DNA of 22,721 bases, taken from positions 1-22,721 of the forward strand of contig CAUDIU010000023.1 of the NCBI GenBank assembly GCA_958449715.1, in the 5' to 3' direction. The translations under genes and the position numbers were made by a program. The DNA comes from an uncultured Clostridium sp. (GTDB taxonomy: Bacteria; Cyanobacteriota; Vampirovibrionia; Gastranaerophilales; Gastranaerophilaceae). The notes beneath the pieces were generated by a model. It saw only the letters and a program-made list of their open reading frames with translations. It had not been told where the DNA came from and ran no database searches. Positions 14,104-21,885 of the stretch are shown one piece after another (position 1 is the first letter of the stretch; the number at the start of each line of letters is the position of its first letter).

Positions 14104-14730
14104 ATGGCGAATAAAAAAAGGCTTTTAATTTTTACTTGTATATATATTATTGTTATTTTATGTGTTGCAACATATTATACTTGTGTATTTATTAATAGAG
14201 CAGCAGTTGTTTCTTTTAAAAAATTATATTCAGAATATTCTCAAGCTTTAAATTATACAGTTGCCCAAATGGGCGGTGATATTGCTTGTTATTATAGTTT
14301 AGATAAATCTGTAAAGAGTGATTTTTCAGGTTGCGAAAGATTTTATAAAAAATTTGCAACGAATTTGAAAGTTCAAAAGTATTGTAAAAATAAGGCGTTA
14401 GAAAATCGTTGTATCCCTGTTTATCAGGCTTATGCAAAAACTCCATCTTGTGCAGGTTTTTCAGAAAGTATGATGAATAAATATAATCAATCTTTTGTTA
14501 TGTATGATAATACTAACTTGACTGTATTTAATAAACCTGCAAATTTCCCAAAACCTATGTTTGCAGTAGATAGTAATGGATTGTTATTCCCTAATAAGAC
14601 TGGATATGATTTATTTAGCCTTGTTATTGTTCGGAATATTAACGGGAATTATACTTTTCATCCGAATGTTACTTATTGTTTGCCAAGGGAAAAAGGTGGT
14701 ATTAAAAATATTCAAGATGTTTACAAATAA
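14104..14730 (+). CDS. membrane-anchored pilin-like protein without prepilin site
   Basis: A 208-residue protein starting six bases after ilvB. One N-terminal transmembrane helix (about 7-28) follows a short KKR stretch, giving a likely exported C-terminal domain. No G/A-(F/Y)TLxE prepilin cleavage site is visible. The exported part nonetheless resembles pseudopilins of this lineage: KLYSEYSQALNYTVAQMGGD after the helix, an FYKKFATNLKVQKYC segment, four to six paired Cys, and FAVDSNGLLFPNKTGYDLFSL, which matches the common DxNGxxGPNxxGxDxF pattern. The nearest AAGGAG is about 15 bases before the ATG, longer than usual. Possibly a minor pilin-like protein kept in the membrane by an uncleaved anchor; function unknown. 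Confidence 0.65.
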   Translation: MANKKRLLIFTCIYIIVILCVATYYTCVFINRAAVVSFKKLYSEYSQALNYTVAQMGGDIACYYSLDKSVKSDFSGCERFYKKFATNLKVQKYCKNKALENRCIPVYQAYAKTPSCAGFSESMMNKYNQSFVMYDNTNLTVFNKPANFPKPMFAVDSNGLLFPNKTGYDLFSLVIVRNINGNYTFHPNVTYCLPREKGGIKNIQDVYK

Positions 14731-14734
14731 TATA

Positions 14735-14764
14735 ATTCTCAAATGTTTTAATCCATTTGAGAAT
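14735..14764. terminator. hairpin between convergent genes, terminator-like
   Basis: ATTCTCAAATG (14735-14745) and CATTTGAGAAT (14754-14764) form an eleven-base perfect stem with an eight-base loop. The loop contains the stop codon of the minus-strand glycosylase. The T tails on either side are short, so termination strength is uncertain. Confidence 0.55.
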
Positions 14765-15347
14765 ATACTCTTTTAATTTCTTGGATATCTTGCCACATAA
14801 GCCATTTAGGACTCCCCTTTTCTCTTGAATCGTTTCTTAAAAGATATGATGGATGAAATATTGGCATCATTTTAGACATATGAGGTCCTTCATACCATTT
14901 CCCTCTAATTTTTGTAATTCCCTGAGTTGTCCCAAGTAGAGAATTTACAGCAACTCGACCACATAATAGTATAATTCTAGGTTTTAGAATTTCTATTTGT
15001 GCATCTAGATATTCTTTGCAAGCCGCTTTTTCTTCAGGTAAAGGATCTCTATTATCAGGAGGACGACATTTTAGAGTATTGCAAATGTAGACATCTTTTT
15101 GTCTTGATAAACCAACTGATGCAAAAATTTTATCCAATAATTGACCAGCTTTTCCTACAAAAGGTTCTCCTTTTTGATCTTCATAATATCCAGGAGCTTC
15201 ACCTATAAGCATTAATTTATGATTTGGTATGCCACCTGAAAATACAATATTAGTTCTCGTTTTGCCAAGTGGACATTTTTCACAAGAAAGACATTTTTCT
15301 CTAATCTTTTCTAATTCTTCAATTTCTGTTTTTGTAGCTTCTTGCAT
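14748..15347 (-). CDS. udg: family 4 uracil-DNA glycosylase (Fe-S type)
   Basis: Removes uracil arising from cytosine deamination, starting base excision repair. The 199-residue protein carries the family 4 signatures: the iron-sulfur cysteines C22 and C25 (CxxC, in a CLSCEKCPL stretch) with C94 and C110 spaced by 15 residues; motif I GEAPGYYED (49-57); GEPFVGKAGQLLDKI (60-74); CNTLKCRPPDNRDP (89-102); and HPSYLLR near 165-171. The ATG at 15345-15347 has AGGA about nine bases upstream and lies 15 bases after the peptidase stop, so the two form an operon. The gene symbol is generic. Confidence 0.9.
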   Translation of the reverse strand: MQEATKTEIEELEKIREKCLSCEKCPLGKTRTNIVFSGGIPNHKLMLIGEAPGYYEDQKGEPFVGKAGQLLDKIFASVGLSRQKDVYICNTLKCRPPDNRDPLPEEKAACKEYLDAQIEILKPRIILLCGRVAVNSLLGTTQGITKIRGKWYEGPHMSKMMPIFHPSYLLRNDSREKGSPKWLMWQDIQEIKRVYSQMD

Positions 15348-15362
15348 AGTTATTAATCCTTA

Positions 15363-16700
15363 TTAAGCAACAGAATTAGACTCAGGTTCTAATATTGAGA
15401 TTACTGCATTATTAATGCTTAAATATTTTTTGATAGTATTTTCTAGGTCATCAATTGTTATATCTTCTAAATCTTTCAAATAGTTTTCGATTAATTTTAA
15501 GTCTTCGCAAACAGTCATGTAATAACCGATTGTTTCTCCTATTTCAGATACGGTTTCAGCAGCAAATGCAAAACGTGATTTAATTTTCTTCTTAGCTTTT
15601 TCAAGTTCTTCTTCTGAAATTTTGTTATTTAAAAGATTTGCGATTTCTTTTTTTATTAATTCAACAGCAATTTCTTTTTTCTCAGGTTTGAAATTTGCTT
15701 GGATAAAGAAATTATTTCCATCTTTGAATTGATAATGTTCAGCATTTGCCATATTGAATATTTGCTCAGGCTGTTTTTCGATTAAATTTTGATATAATCT
15801 TGAACTTGTGCTTTCTCCTAAAATTATGCTGATTATATCAAGTTCAATATTTTCTTTTAGTTGATTTGCTTTGGGACCTAAAAATCCGACCATTAAGTAT
15901 GAAGTATTTGTTTTTGCTTTATTTTCAATTACTATTGTATGGTCAGTAGGAGAATCTATTTCATGAATTTTTTTAGGAGCGTTTGGACGACCTTTAAAAT
16001 CAAATTCATTTTCTACTTTTTCCAAAACTTTTTGTTTATCAAAATCTCCGACAATAATTGTTGTCATATTTTCAGGAGAATAGAATGTTTGATAATAGTT
16101 CATAATTTCATCTCTTGTAACTTGAGAAATTATTTCTGGAGTTCCTATTACATCACGTTTGTATGGATGTTTCTTATACATGTTGAAGTTGCAGGCATTA
16201 TATACTTTAGTCCAATTTTGGTCTTTGCGCATTCTAATTTCTTCAATTACAACGTGTCTTTCCCTTTTGTCAGTGACTTTAGGATTGCTTAAATCAAAAG
16301 GAGCACCGATTTCTTCTTCTGGTAAGGCAGGATCAAGCATCATATCTGCGTGTAATTCAATAGCTAAATATAAATCTTTATCTTGAGGTCCTTTAGGTAA
16401 TGTTACATAATAAAAAGTGTAATCTTTCCAAGTCGCAGCATTTACAATTGCCCCTTTAGCTTCCAAAGTTTTATCAAAATATCCAGCTTTATGTTTATGA
16501 GTTCCTTTGAACATAAGATGTTCAAGAAAATGTGAAATTCCGTTAATTTTGTCATCTTCATTAATTGAACCTGTTTTTACCCATGTACTTATATTTACAA
16601 GTTCGCCTTCTTTGTGAGCAAGAACTATTTTATGACCATTCTCTCTTTCATAAATTTCAACATCTTCTGTAAGGTAAGGATATTTTACTAAAGTTTTCAT
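15363..16700 (-). CDS. M16 family zinc metallopeptidase
   Basis: An inverzincin-type peptidase of 445 residues (from ATG 16698-16700), the usual length for a one-domain-pair M16B protein. The inverted zinc motif HFLEH is at 57-61. The third ligand is Glu153 or 154 in HVVIEEIRMRKD; the spacing is about 15 residues longer than the common 74-76, caused by an insertion reading GAPFDLSNPKVTDKR. The second half has LGESTSSRLYQNLIEK (R/Y region) as in processing-peptidase-like members. GAGG stands five bases before the chosen ATG; a longer start at 16715 lacks this. No signal peptide is visible, so it is probably cytoplasmic and may degrade peptides or exported fragments. Its divergent partner is nanE. 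Confidence 0.88.
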   Translation of the reverse strand: MKTLVKYPYLTEDVEIYERENGHKIVLAHKEGELVNISTWVKTGSINEDDKINGISHFLEHLMFKGTHKHKAGYFDKTLEAKGAIVNAATWKDYTFYYVTLPKGPQDKDLYLAIELHADMMLDPALPEEEIGAPFDLSNPKVTDKRERHVVIEEIRMRKDQNWTKVYNACNFNMYKKHPYKRDVIGTPEIISQVTRDEIMNYYQTFYSPENMTTIIVGDFDKQKVLEKVENEFDFKGRPNAPKKIHEIDSPTDHTIVIENKAKTNTSYLMVGFLGPKANQLKENIELDIISIILGESTSSRLYQNLIEKQPEQIFNMANAEHYQFKDGNNFFIQANFKPEKKEIAVELIKKEIANLLNNKISEEELEKAKKKIKSRFAFAAETVSEIGETIGYYMTVCEDLKLIENYLKDLEDITIDDLENTIKKYLSINNAVISILEPESNSVA

Positions 16701-16728
16701 TTCGCCCTCTTTCATTAATTTTTTCTTT

Positions 16729-16734
16729 ATTATA
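16729..16734 (-). promoter_or_regulatory. -10 box for the M16/UDG operon
   Basis: A perfect minus-strand TATAAT, preceded by GTG, 29 bases from the peptidase ATG, giving a leader of about 22 bases with a GAGGG Shine-Dalgarno site. The -35 box is not clear. Confidence 0.5.
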
Positions 16735-16754
16735 CACTAAATAATTTTTTAGGT

Positions 16755-16760
16755 TATAAT
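16755..16760 (+). promoter_or_regulatory. -10 box for nanE, implying a leaderless or near-leaderless mRNA
   Basis: TATAAT ends seven bases before the nanE ATG, so transcription would begin at or near the start codon itself. No Shine-Dalgarno site lies between. The -35 box is weak (16732-16737). Confidence 0.5.
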
Positions 16761-16766
16761 AATTTT

Positions 16767-17450
16767 ATGAATATAATAAATCGTTTAAAGGGAAAAGTAG
16801 TGGTTTCAGTTCAGGCAATGCCTTCTGAGCCTTTGTATTTGGAAAAGTGTATGGTCGCTATGATGAAGTCCGTAATAAAAGGCGGAGCTGGCGGCTTGCG
16901 TGTAGCTGGTGCAAGAGATGTAAAAAATGCAAAACATCTTTTTGATGTGCCTATTATCGGGCTTACAAAACCTGATATTATTCCTTCAAATTGGCAAGAG
17001 ATTGTCTATATTACTCCGACTTTGAAGGAAGTAATAGAACTTGTAGAAGCTGGTGCTGATATTATTGCTTTTGACGGTACTATGAGGGAAAGACCAAATG
17101 GTGCTAAGTTAGAGGAATTAATTAAATATGTAAAAATTAATAATAGAGTTTCAATGGCGGATATTTCAACATTGGAAGAAGGTATCAATGCCGAAAAATT
17201 AGGGGCAAATATTTTGTCTACAACACTTTCCGGATATACTCAATTTTCTCAGAATAGAGGCAATGGCCCTGACTTTGAATTATTAAAACAGTTGGTTGAT
17301 AATACAAATTTACCTGTTGTTTTGGAAGGCCGTATTTGGGAACCTGAAGAAGTTGATAAGGCTTTTGAACTTGGAGCTCATTGTGTAGTAATTGGTTCAG
17401 CTATTACAAGACCACAATTGATAACTAAAAGATTCGTGCAAAGGGGTTAA
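16767..17450 (+). CDS. nanE: N-acetylmannosamine-6-phosphate 2-epimerase
   Basis: Converts ManNAc-6-phosphate to GlcNAc-6-phosphate in sialic-acid and ManNAc breakdown. The 227-residue length matches family members, and the TIM-barrel blocks are clear: VVSVQAMPSEPLY at the N-terminus, GGAGGLRVAG, PIIGLTKPD (catalytic Lys), ADIIAFDGTMRERP, VSMADISTLEEG, STTLSGYT and LEGRIWEPEEV, with HCVVIGSAITRP near the end. There is no Shine-Dalgarno site and a TATAAT lies just before the ATG. The downstream ROK kinase supports ManNAc use: kinase then epimerase. nanA and a transporter are not in the window, so the source of ManNAc is not shown. Confidence 0.94.
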   Translation: MNIINRLKGKVVVSVQAMPSEPLYLEKCMVAMMKSVIKGGAGGLRVAGARDVKNAKHLFDVPIIGLTKPDIIPSNWQEIVYITPTLKEVIELVEAGADIIAFDGTMRERPNGAKLEELIKYVKINNRVSMADISTLEEGINAEKLGANILSTTLSGYTQFSQNRGNGPDFELLKQLVDNTNLPVVLEGRIWEPEEVDKAFELGAHCVVIGSAITRPQLITKRFVQRG

Positions 17451-17467
17451 TCAGAAAGGTAGTATAT

Positions 17468-17638
17468 ATGAAAATTCGTTTAATGTCTAATTATGATATT
17501 GCAAAGAATTTAATAAATATAATTAATCAGTCTGCAGAATATGCGAATAAAGGTAAAAATAAAATTTCTGCAGTATCTCAACAAGTTCTAAATAATAGTG
17601 ATGTGTTTATTAAAAGTTCAGAAAAGGTGAAAAAATAG
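17468..17638 (+). CDS. 56-aa ORF between nanE and the ROK kinase
   Basis: ATG at 17468 with AGAAAGG upstream, and a TAG stop whose next base is the A of the kinase ATG. The 56-residue product begins MKIRLMSNYDIAKNLINIIN and is Asn/Lys/Ser-rich with a likely amphipathic helix in its first half; no motif is recognised. Its last codons hold the Shine-Dalgarno site (AAGGTGA) of the kinase, so it may act as a coupling ORF as well as encoding a peptide. Tight packing and a good ribosome site favour a real gene. Confidence 0.6.
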   Translation: MKIRLMSNYDIAKNLINIINQSAEYANKGKNKISAVSQQVLNNSDVFIKSSEKVKK

Positions 17639-18505
17639 ATGAAAAAAGCATTAGCAATTGATGTTGGTGGAACTAAAATTTATAATACAATAATTAACGA
17701 AAAAGGCGAAATTCTTGCAGAAGTTGAGAAACATCATACTCCTAAAACTTTTAATGAGATAAAGGCTTTATTCGAGGAGATAATTTCAAAGTATGAAAAG
17801 GAAGTTGATGTTATTGCATTTGCTACCTGCGGAGCTGTAAATAATTCTAATAATGCTATTTTAGGATCTACTGGGAATATTGCCAAAGAATATCCTACAA
17901 TGGATTTTAAAAGTTTGAGTAAAAAGCCTGTGTTTGTTGAAAATGATGCTAATGCTGCAGCTTGGGCAGAGCATGTGATTGGTTCTTCAAAAGGGATGCC
18001 ATATTCTATTATGTTAACACTTGGTACAGGTGTTGGTGGTGGAATTATTTTAGATAACAAACTATACAAAGGCAAAAATGGTGCAGCTGGCGAAATGCAT
18101 TTTAAAATGCGTACAGATAAGCATAGAAAATGTACTTGTGGAAGTTATGATTGCTTTGAAGCTTATGCATCTGGGACAGGTTTAAAAAGAACTGCTGAAG
18201 AAATTTCTGGAGATCCCGATATTACAACTTATGATGTTATTGAAAATAAAGATAGACCTATGATGAAAAAAATACTTGAGACATGGCAAAATGATATTTT
18301 AGAAGGGATTATTGGTCTAGCTAATATTTTTGATCCTGATGTTGTTGTTCTATCTGGCTCAATGGCTGAATTTGTTGATATTGAATACTTAGAAAAACAA
18401 TCAAATAAAGAAATAGTGACAACTCCTTTTAAAGTTGTAAAAGCATCGGCAGGAAATTATTCTGGAATGATTGGTGCTGCATTATTAGCTTTGGGGGTAA
18501 AGTAG
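17639..18505 (+). CDS. nanK: ROK family sugar kinase, probable ManNAc kinase
   Basis: A 288-residue ROK kinase phosphorylating a hexose or acetylhexosamine at C6. Motifs: AIDVGGTKI (6-14, phosphate loop), ENDANAAAWAE with catalytic Asp103 (101-111), LTLGTGVGGGII (126-137), and the zinc site CTCGSYDCFEAYASG (165-179; Cys 165, 167, 172). The zinc His normally found in GE-x-GH reads GEMHF here (His154), one residue out of the usual register. Context with nanE makes ManNAc the likely substrate, but glucokinase and GlcNAc kinase share the fold and cannot be ruled out. The start abuts the stop of the 56-aa ORF. Confidence 0.85.
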   Translation: MKKALAIDVGGTKIYNTIINEKGEILAEVEKHHTPKTFNEIKALFEEIISKYEKEVDVIAFATCGAVNNSNNAILGSTGNIAKEYPTMDFKSLSKKPVFVENDANAAAWAEHVIGSSKGMPYSIMLTLGTGVGGGIILDNKLYKGKNGAAGEMHFKMRTDKHRKCTCGSYDCFEAYASGTGLKRTAEEISGDPDITTYDVIENKDRPMMKKILETWQNDILEGIIGLANIFDPDVVVLSGSMAEFVDIEYLEKQSNKEIVTTPFKVVKASAGNYSGMIGAALLALGVK

Positions 18506-18506
18506 A

Positions 18507-18725
18507 TTGGGAAAGTCTAAGAAAAGAATTATTTACAAAGGGAAAAATCTTCAATTTACAAATCTTACTCGAGAAGAAGCTGTAAAAACTACTGTAGAAT
18601 TTCTTAATTCAAATAGTAAAGAAGCATATTCTTTGATTACTCTTTTTGGTCTAACTGCTGAGGAAATTCTGGAAGCAGGTGCAAGTTATGAAGCTGTAAA
18701 AGGAATGGAAAGTCTTTTGGGATGA
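18507..18725 (+). CDS. 72-aa protein of unknown function, TTG start
   Basis: TTG at 18507, one base after the kinase stop, with a GGGGGT run about eight bases upstream. The product starts GKSKKRIIYKGKNLQF and continues with a helical acidic segment (LTREEAVKTTVEFL, LTAEEILEAG). The stop overlaps the ATG of the prenyltransferase (ATGA), so it is translationally coupled to that gene. No family recognised; no membrane segment or Cys. Confidence 0.65.
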   Translation: MGKSKKRIIYKGKNLQFTNLTREEAVKTTVEFLNSNSKEAYSLITLFGLTAEEILEAGASYEAVKGMESLLG

Positions 18726-19594
18726 TAAAAAAAATATTATTCTGGTTGGAAAATTCAAGACTTTTTTCCTTGCCTATGACACTTTTGTCTTGGCTTGTGA
18801 TTTTTGTTTATTCTCTAAAATTTGGTGGGAATGTTTTAAATGGTTTGGTTGCTTTAATTGGAATTTCTTGTGCTCATTTAGCGACAAATCTTTTTGATGA
18901 TTATGTAGATTATAAAAAACTTACTGATAATTCTCAAAAGTGTAAATGTGCTTATATAAAAGAGGGTAAAGCTACATTAAAAGATGTTTTGGTTGTTGTA
19001 ATTATTTATTGTGTAATTGCTTGTTTTACCGGTTTGTTTTTACTCCTAAGATGTGGCTTTCCTGTTGTTATTTTAGGTCTAATCGGTGGGATTATCACAC
19101 TTGTATATGCAAAGCTTTCTCAAAACGGTTTGAGTGAATTAGCTGTTGGAACAGCTTTTGGCCCTTTACTATTTGAAGGTGTATATTTTGTGATGACAGG
19201 TAAATTTTCTTTAGTAGTTTTGGTTCTGTCATTGGCAGTTGTAATGTTTACTATTGGACTTTTGTATGTTCACACACTATTAGATTTTGAGGGTGATATG
19301 TATGCTCATAAAAAAACTTTAGTATGCAGAATTGGTGACAAAAAAGTTGCATTAAAAGGTGTTTATGTTGTCTACGGTTTAGGTTATCTATTTACACTTC
19401 TACTTGCTTTTATGTTAAAAAATTATTTTATTTTGCTTACTTTTTTGCTCATTCCTCTTGTTATTGATATGTATAATTCATTGAAAACATTTACATGTGG
19501 CGATGATGTCAAAGAATTTTATTTCAGATTGCTAAAAGCAAGAAATTTAATGGTTTATTATTCTTTATTAATTACATTATTTTTACTATTTTAA
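18722..19594 (+). CDS. UbiA-superfamily prenyltransferase, MenA-like
   Basis: An integral membrane enzyme of 290 residues with about eight hydrophobic helices. UbiA enzymes attach an isoprenoid chain to an aromatic or other acceptor. The first Asp-rich motif is NLFDDYVDYK (56-65, with Asp59, 60 and 63) and the second is DFEGDMYAHKKTL (188-200, Asp188 and 192). The segment YAKLSQNGLSELAVGTAFGPLL (129-150) is like MenA, the dihydroxynaphthoate polyprenyltransferase, more than like ubiquinone or heme O enzymes. No other menaquinone gene is in the window, so the acceptor is unproven. It ends the nanE operon. Confidence 0.8.
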   Translation: MIKKILFWLENSRLFSLPMTLLSWLVIFVYSLKFGGNVLNGLVALIGISCAHLATNLFDDYVDYKKLTDNSQKCKCAYIKEGKATLKDVLVVVIIYCVIACFTGLFLLLRCGFPVVILGLIGGIITLVYAKLSQNGLSELAVGTAFGPLLFEGVYFVMTGKFSLVVLVLSLAVVMFTIGLLYVHTLLDFEGDMYAHKKTLVCRIGDKKVALKGVYVVYGLGYLFTLLLAFMLKNYFILLTFLLIPLVIDMYNSLKTFTCGDDVKEFYFRLLKARNLMVYYSLLITLFLLF

Positions 19595-19608
19595 TTTTAT
19601 TTAAATTA

Positions 19609-19617
19609 TGCTATTCT
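19609..19617 (+). promoter_or_regulatory. possible extended -10 for lysA
   Basis: TGCTATTCT (TATTCT at 19612-19617) about 27 bases before the lysA ATG, in an AT-rich 49-base gap. -35 unclear. AAGGAG (19633-19638) gives a strong Shine-Dalgarno site five bases before ATG. Confidence 0.4.
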
Positions 19618-19643
19618 AATAATATAAGAAGTAAGGAGCATCA

Positions 19644-20975
19644 ATGAATAGCACAAATCAGAATTTAAAACCAATTACTACAAAAATTAATCAAGCAGGA
19701 AATCTTGAAATTGGTGGTTGTGATTTGATAGAACTTGCCGAGAAGTATGGGACTCCTTTATATGTTTTAGATGAGGCGACAATTAGATCAATTTGTCACG
19801 ATTATAAAAAAGCTTTTGAATCTTATCCAAAAGTAAATATGATGTTTGCATCAAAAGCATTATGTACTATGGCTACATCTAAAATTCTTGCAAGTGAAGG
19901 ATTTGGTTTCGATGTTGTATCTGCAGGCGAAATTTATACTGTATATAAAGCCGGAGTCGATATGTCTAAGGTTTTGTTTAACGGGAATAATAAATCTTTT
20001 GATGAATTAACTCTAGCTATTGAATTAGGTGTTGGAAGAATTTCTGTTGATAATTTCTTTGAATTAGAGTTATTAAATGAAATTGCAAAATCGCATCAGA
20101 AAACTGTTGATATTTTGCTTAGAATTACTCCTGGCATAGAGTGCCATACTCATGAATATATTCAAACAGGACATTTAGATTCAAAATTCGGCTTTGATTT
20201 AACTCAAATAGATGAAGCTGTTGAATTAATTTTAAATGATTATAAAAATTTAAAATTACATGGATTGCACGCACATATTGGGTCTCAAATTTTTGAAACT
20301 TCAATTTATGGTGACGAAATAGAAATTCTTGTAAAAGAAATTGCTAGATTAGATGAAAAATTTGGGTTAAAGTTAGATGAAATAAATGTAGGAGGCGGCT
20401 TAGGTGTTAAATATACCGAAAATGATTGCCCTCCATCAACTTATACAATTGCTGATATTATTATAAATCGTTTAAACGACTGTATTAAAAAATATAATAT
20501 AGAGGTTCCTTCTTTATTCATTGAACCTGGTAGAAGTGTGATTTCAACATCTGGTGTGACATTGTATACTTTAGGTAGTTCAAAACAAGTTCCAAAGGGA
20601 AAAAAATATTTTGCTATTGATGGCGGAATGTCTGATAATCCAAGACCTTCTATGTACCAGGCAGAGTATTATGCTGAAATTGCAAATAAACCGGATTTTG
20701 AGTTTGCAAATACTGTCACAATTGCAGGTAGATTTTGTGAATCAGGTGATATTTTAATAAAAGATATTACATTGCCTGAGCTTGAAGAAGGCGATATTCT
20801 TTGTGTTTATAATACTGGAGCTTATAATTATTCAATGGCATCTAATTATAATCGAGTACAAAAACCTGCAATGGTACTTGTAAATAATTCTCAATCTGAT
20901 ATTATAATAAATAGAGAGACTCTTGATGATATAATTTCACACGATGTAATTCCTGGTAGGTTGGAAAATGATTAA
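19644..20975 (+). CDS. lysA: diaminopimelate decarboxylase
   Basis: A PLP enzyme of the alanine-racemase-like fold III that converts meso-diaminopimelate to lysine. The 443-residue protein contains the PLP lysine K71 in MFASKALC, the HAHIGSQ block (209-215), the GGGLG phosphate loop (250-254), EPGR (294-297), CESGD (365-369, second-subunit active site) and the conserved YNTGAYNYSMASNYN. It is complete and of normal length. A short hydrophilic N-terminal extension of about 15 residues precedes the family core. It overlaps cdaA by eight bases. Confidence 0.95.
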   Translation: MNSTNQNLKPITTKINQAGNLEIGGCDLIELAEKYGTPLYVLDEATIRSICHDYKKAFESYPKVNMMFASKALCTMATSKILASEGFGFDVVSAGEIYTVYKAGVDMSKVLFNGNNKSFDELTLAIELGVGRISVDNFFELELLNEIAKSHQKTVDILLRITPGIECHTHEYIQTGHLDSKFGFDLTQIDEAVELILNDYKNLKLHGLHAHIGSQIFETSIYGDEIEILVKEIARLDEKFGLKLDEINVGGGLGVKYTENDCPPSTYTIADIIINRLNDCIKKYNIEVPSLFIEPGRSVISTSGVTLYTLGSSKQVPKGKKYFAIDGGMSDNPRPSMYQAEYYAEIANKPDFEFANTVTIAGRFCESGDILIKDITLPELEEGDILCVYNTGAYNYSMASNYNRVQKPAMVLVNNSQSDIIINRETLDDIISHDVIPGRLEND

Positions 20976-21879
20976 TGAGTTTATTGCATACATACTAAAA
21001 TATATTTCAACTCTTGAAATGACTTTTAACTGGTCAGACTTTTTGCAAATAGCATTTCTTGCAGGTGTATTGTTGTTTTTATATCGAAAATTTATAAAGA
21101 ATACGTCTTCAGAAAAATTTGTTAAAGGTCTATTAATCTTAGTTTGTGTTTGGGCTTTTAGTGAAGTTTTAATGCGAATAGATTTAAAAATTATTGGTAT
21201 GTTTTTGAAATCTATTGTAACGCTTGTATCTTTGAGTTTGATTGTTATATTCCAACCTGAATTAAGACGTTTTTTAGGCTTTTTAGGTCAGGTTGATTTT
21301 GTAACTAAAATTTTTAATTCTAATCATGATAAATCTAAAAGTCAGAAAATTGATGTAGTAAAAGAATTAATTGAAAGTGTTAAATATTTATCAAAATCTC
21401 ATACTGGAGCTTTAATCGTGTTTCAAAGCGATTTGAGAAATACATATTATGATGTTGGAACAAAGTTAAATGCTGATTTATCTACAGAATTAGTTTTAAC
21501 AATTTTCCATCCAAATACTCCATTACACGATGGTGCTGTTGTTATAAATGGTGATAAAATAATTTCTGCAGGGGTTTTGTTGCCGTTGACAGAAGATCCT
21601 AAACTAAGTTGGAAATATGGCACTCGTCATCGTGCAGCAATTGGTATGACTGAAAATAGTGATGCAGCTTGTCTTGTTGTGTCTGAAGAAACAGGGGATG
21701 TTTCTATTGCTATTGATGGAAGTTTGAAAAAGTATGAAGATTTGGTTACTTTAAAATCTGATTTAGAAAATATTCTAGGTTATAAAGATAAGTTAGAAGA
21801 AGATAAGAAAACTATTTTTAAAATTAACAATTTTATGACAATTAAAAAGTCTGTAAAAGATGAATCAGGAAAGGTTTAG
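20968..21879 (+). CDS. cdaA: CdaA-type diadenylate cyclase (c-di-AMP synthase)
   Basis: Makes cyclic di-AMP from two ATP at the membrane; c-di-AMP controls potassium, osmotic and cell-wall balance. The 303-residue protein has three N-terminal helices (about 24-40, 53-70, 76-96), then a DAC domain with HDGAVVI (DGA 188-190) and GTRHRAAIG (RHR 220-222), the two catalytic motifs. The C-terminal 35 residues are Lys/Glu-rich and extend beyond the core. ATG 20968 lies inside the last codons of lysA, so coupling to peptidoglycan-precursor metabolism is built into the transcript. The usual partners cdaR and glmM are not next to it in this window. Confidence 0.93.
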   Translation: MINEFIAYILKYISTLEMTFNWSDFLQIAFLAGVLLFLYRKFIKNTSSEKFVKGLLILVCVWAFSEVLMRIDLKIIGMFLKSIVTLVSLSLIVIFQPELRRFLGFLGQVDFVTKIFNSNHDKSKSQKIDVVKELIESVKYLSKSHTGALIVFQSDLRNTYYDVGTKLNADLSTELVLTIFHPNTPLHDGAVVINGDKIISAGVLLPLTEDPKLSWKYGTRHRAAIGMTENSDAACLVVSEETGDVSIAIDGSLKKYEDLVTLKSDLENILGYKDKLEEDKKTIFKINNFMTIKKSVKDESGKV

Positions 21880-21885
21880 TTTCGT

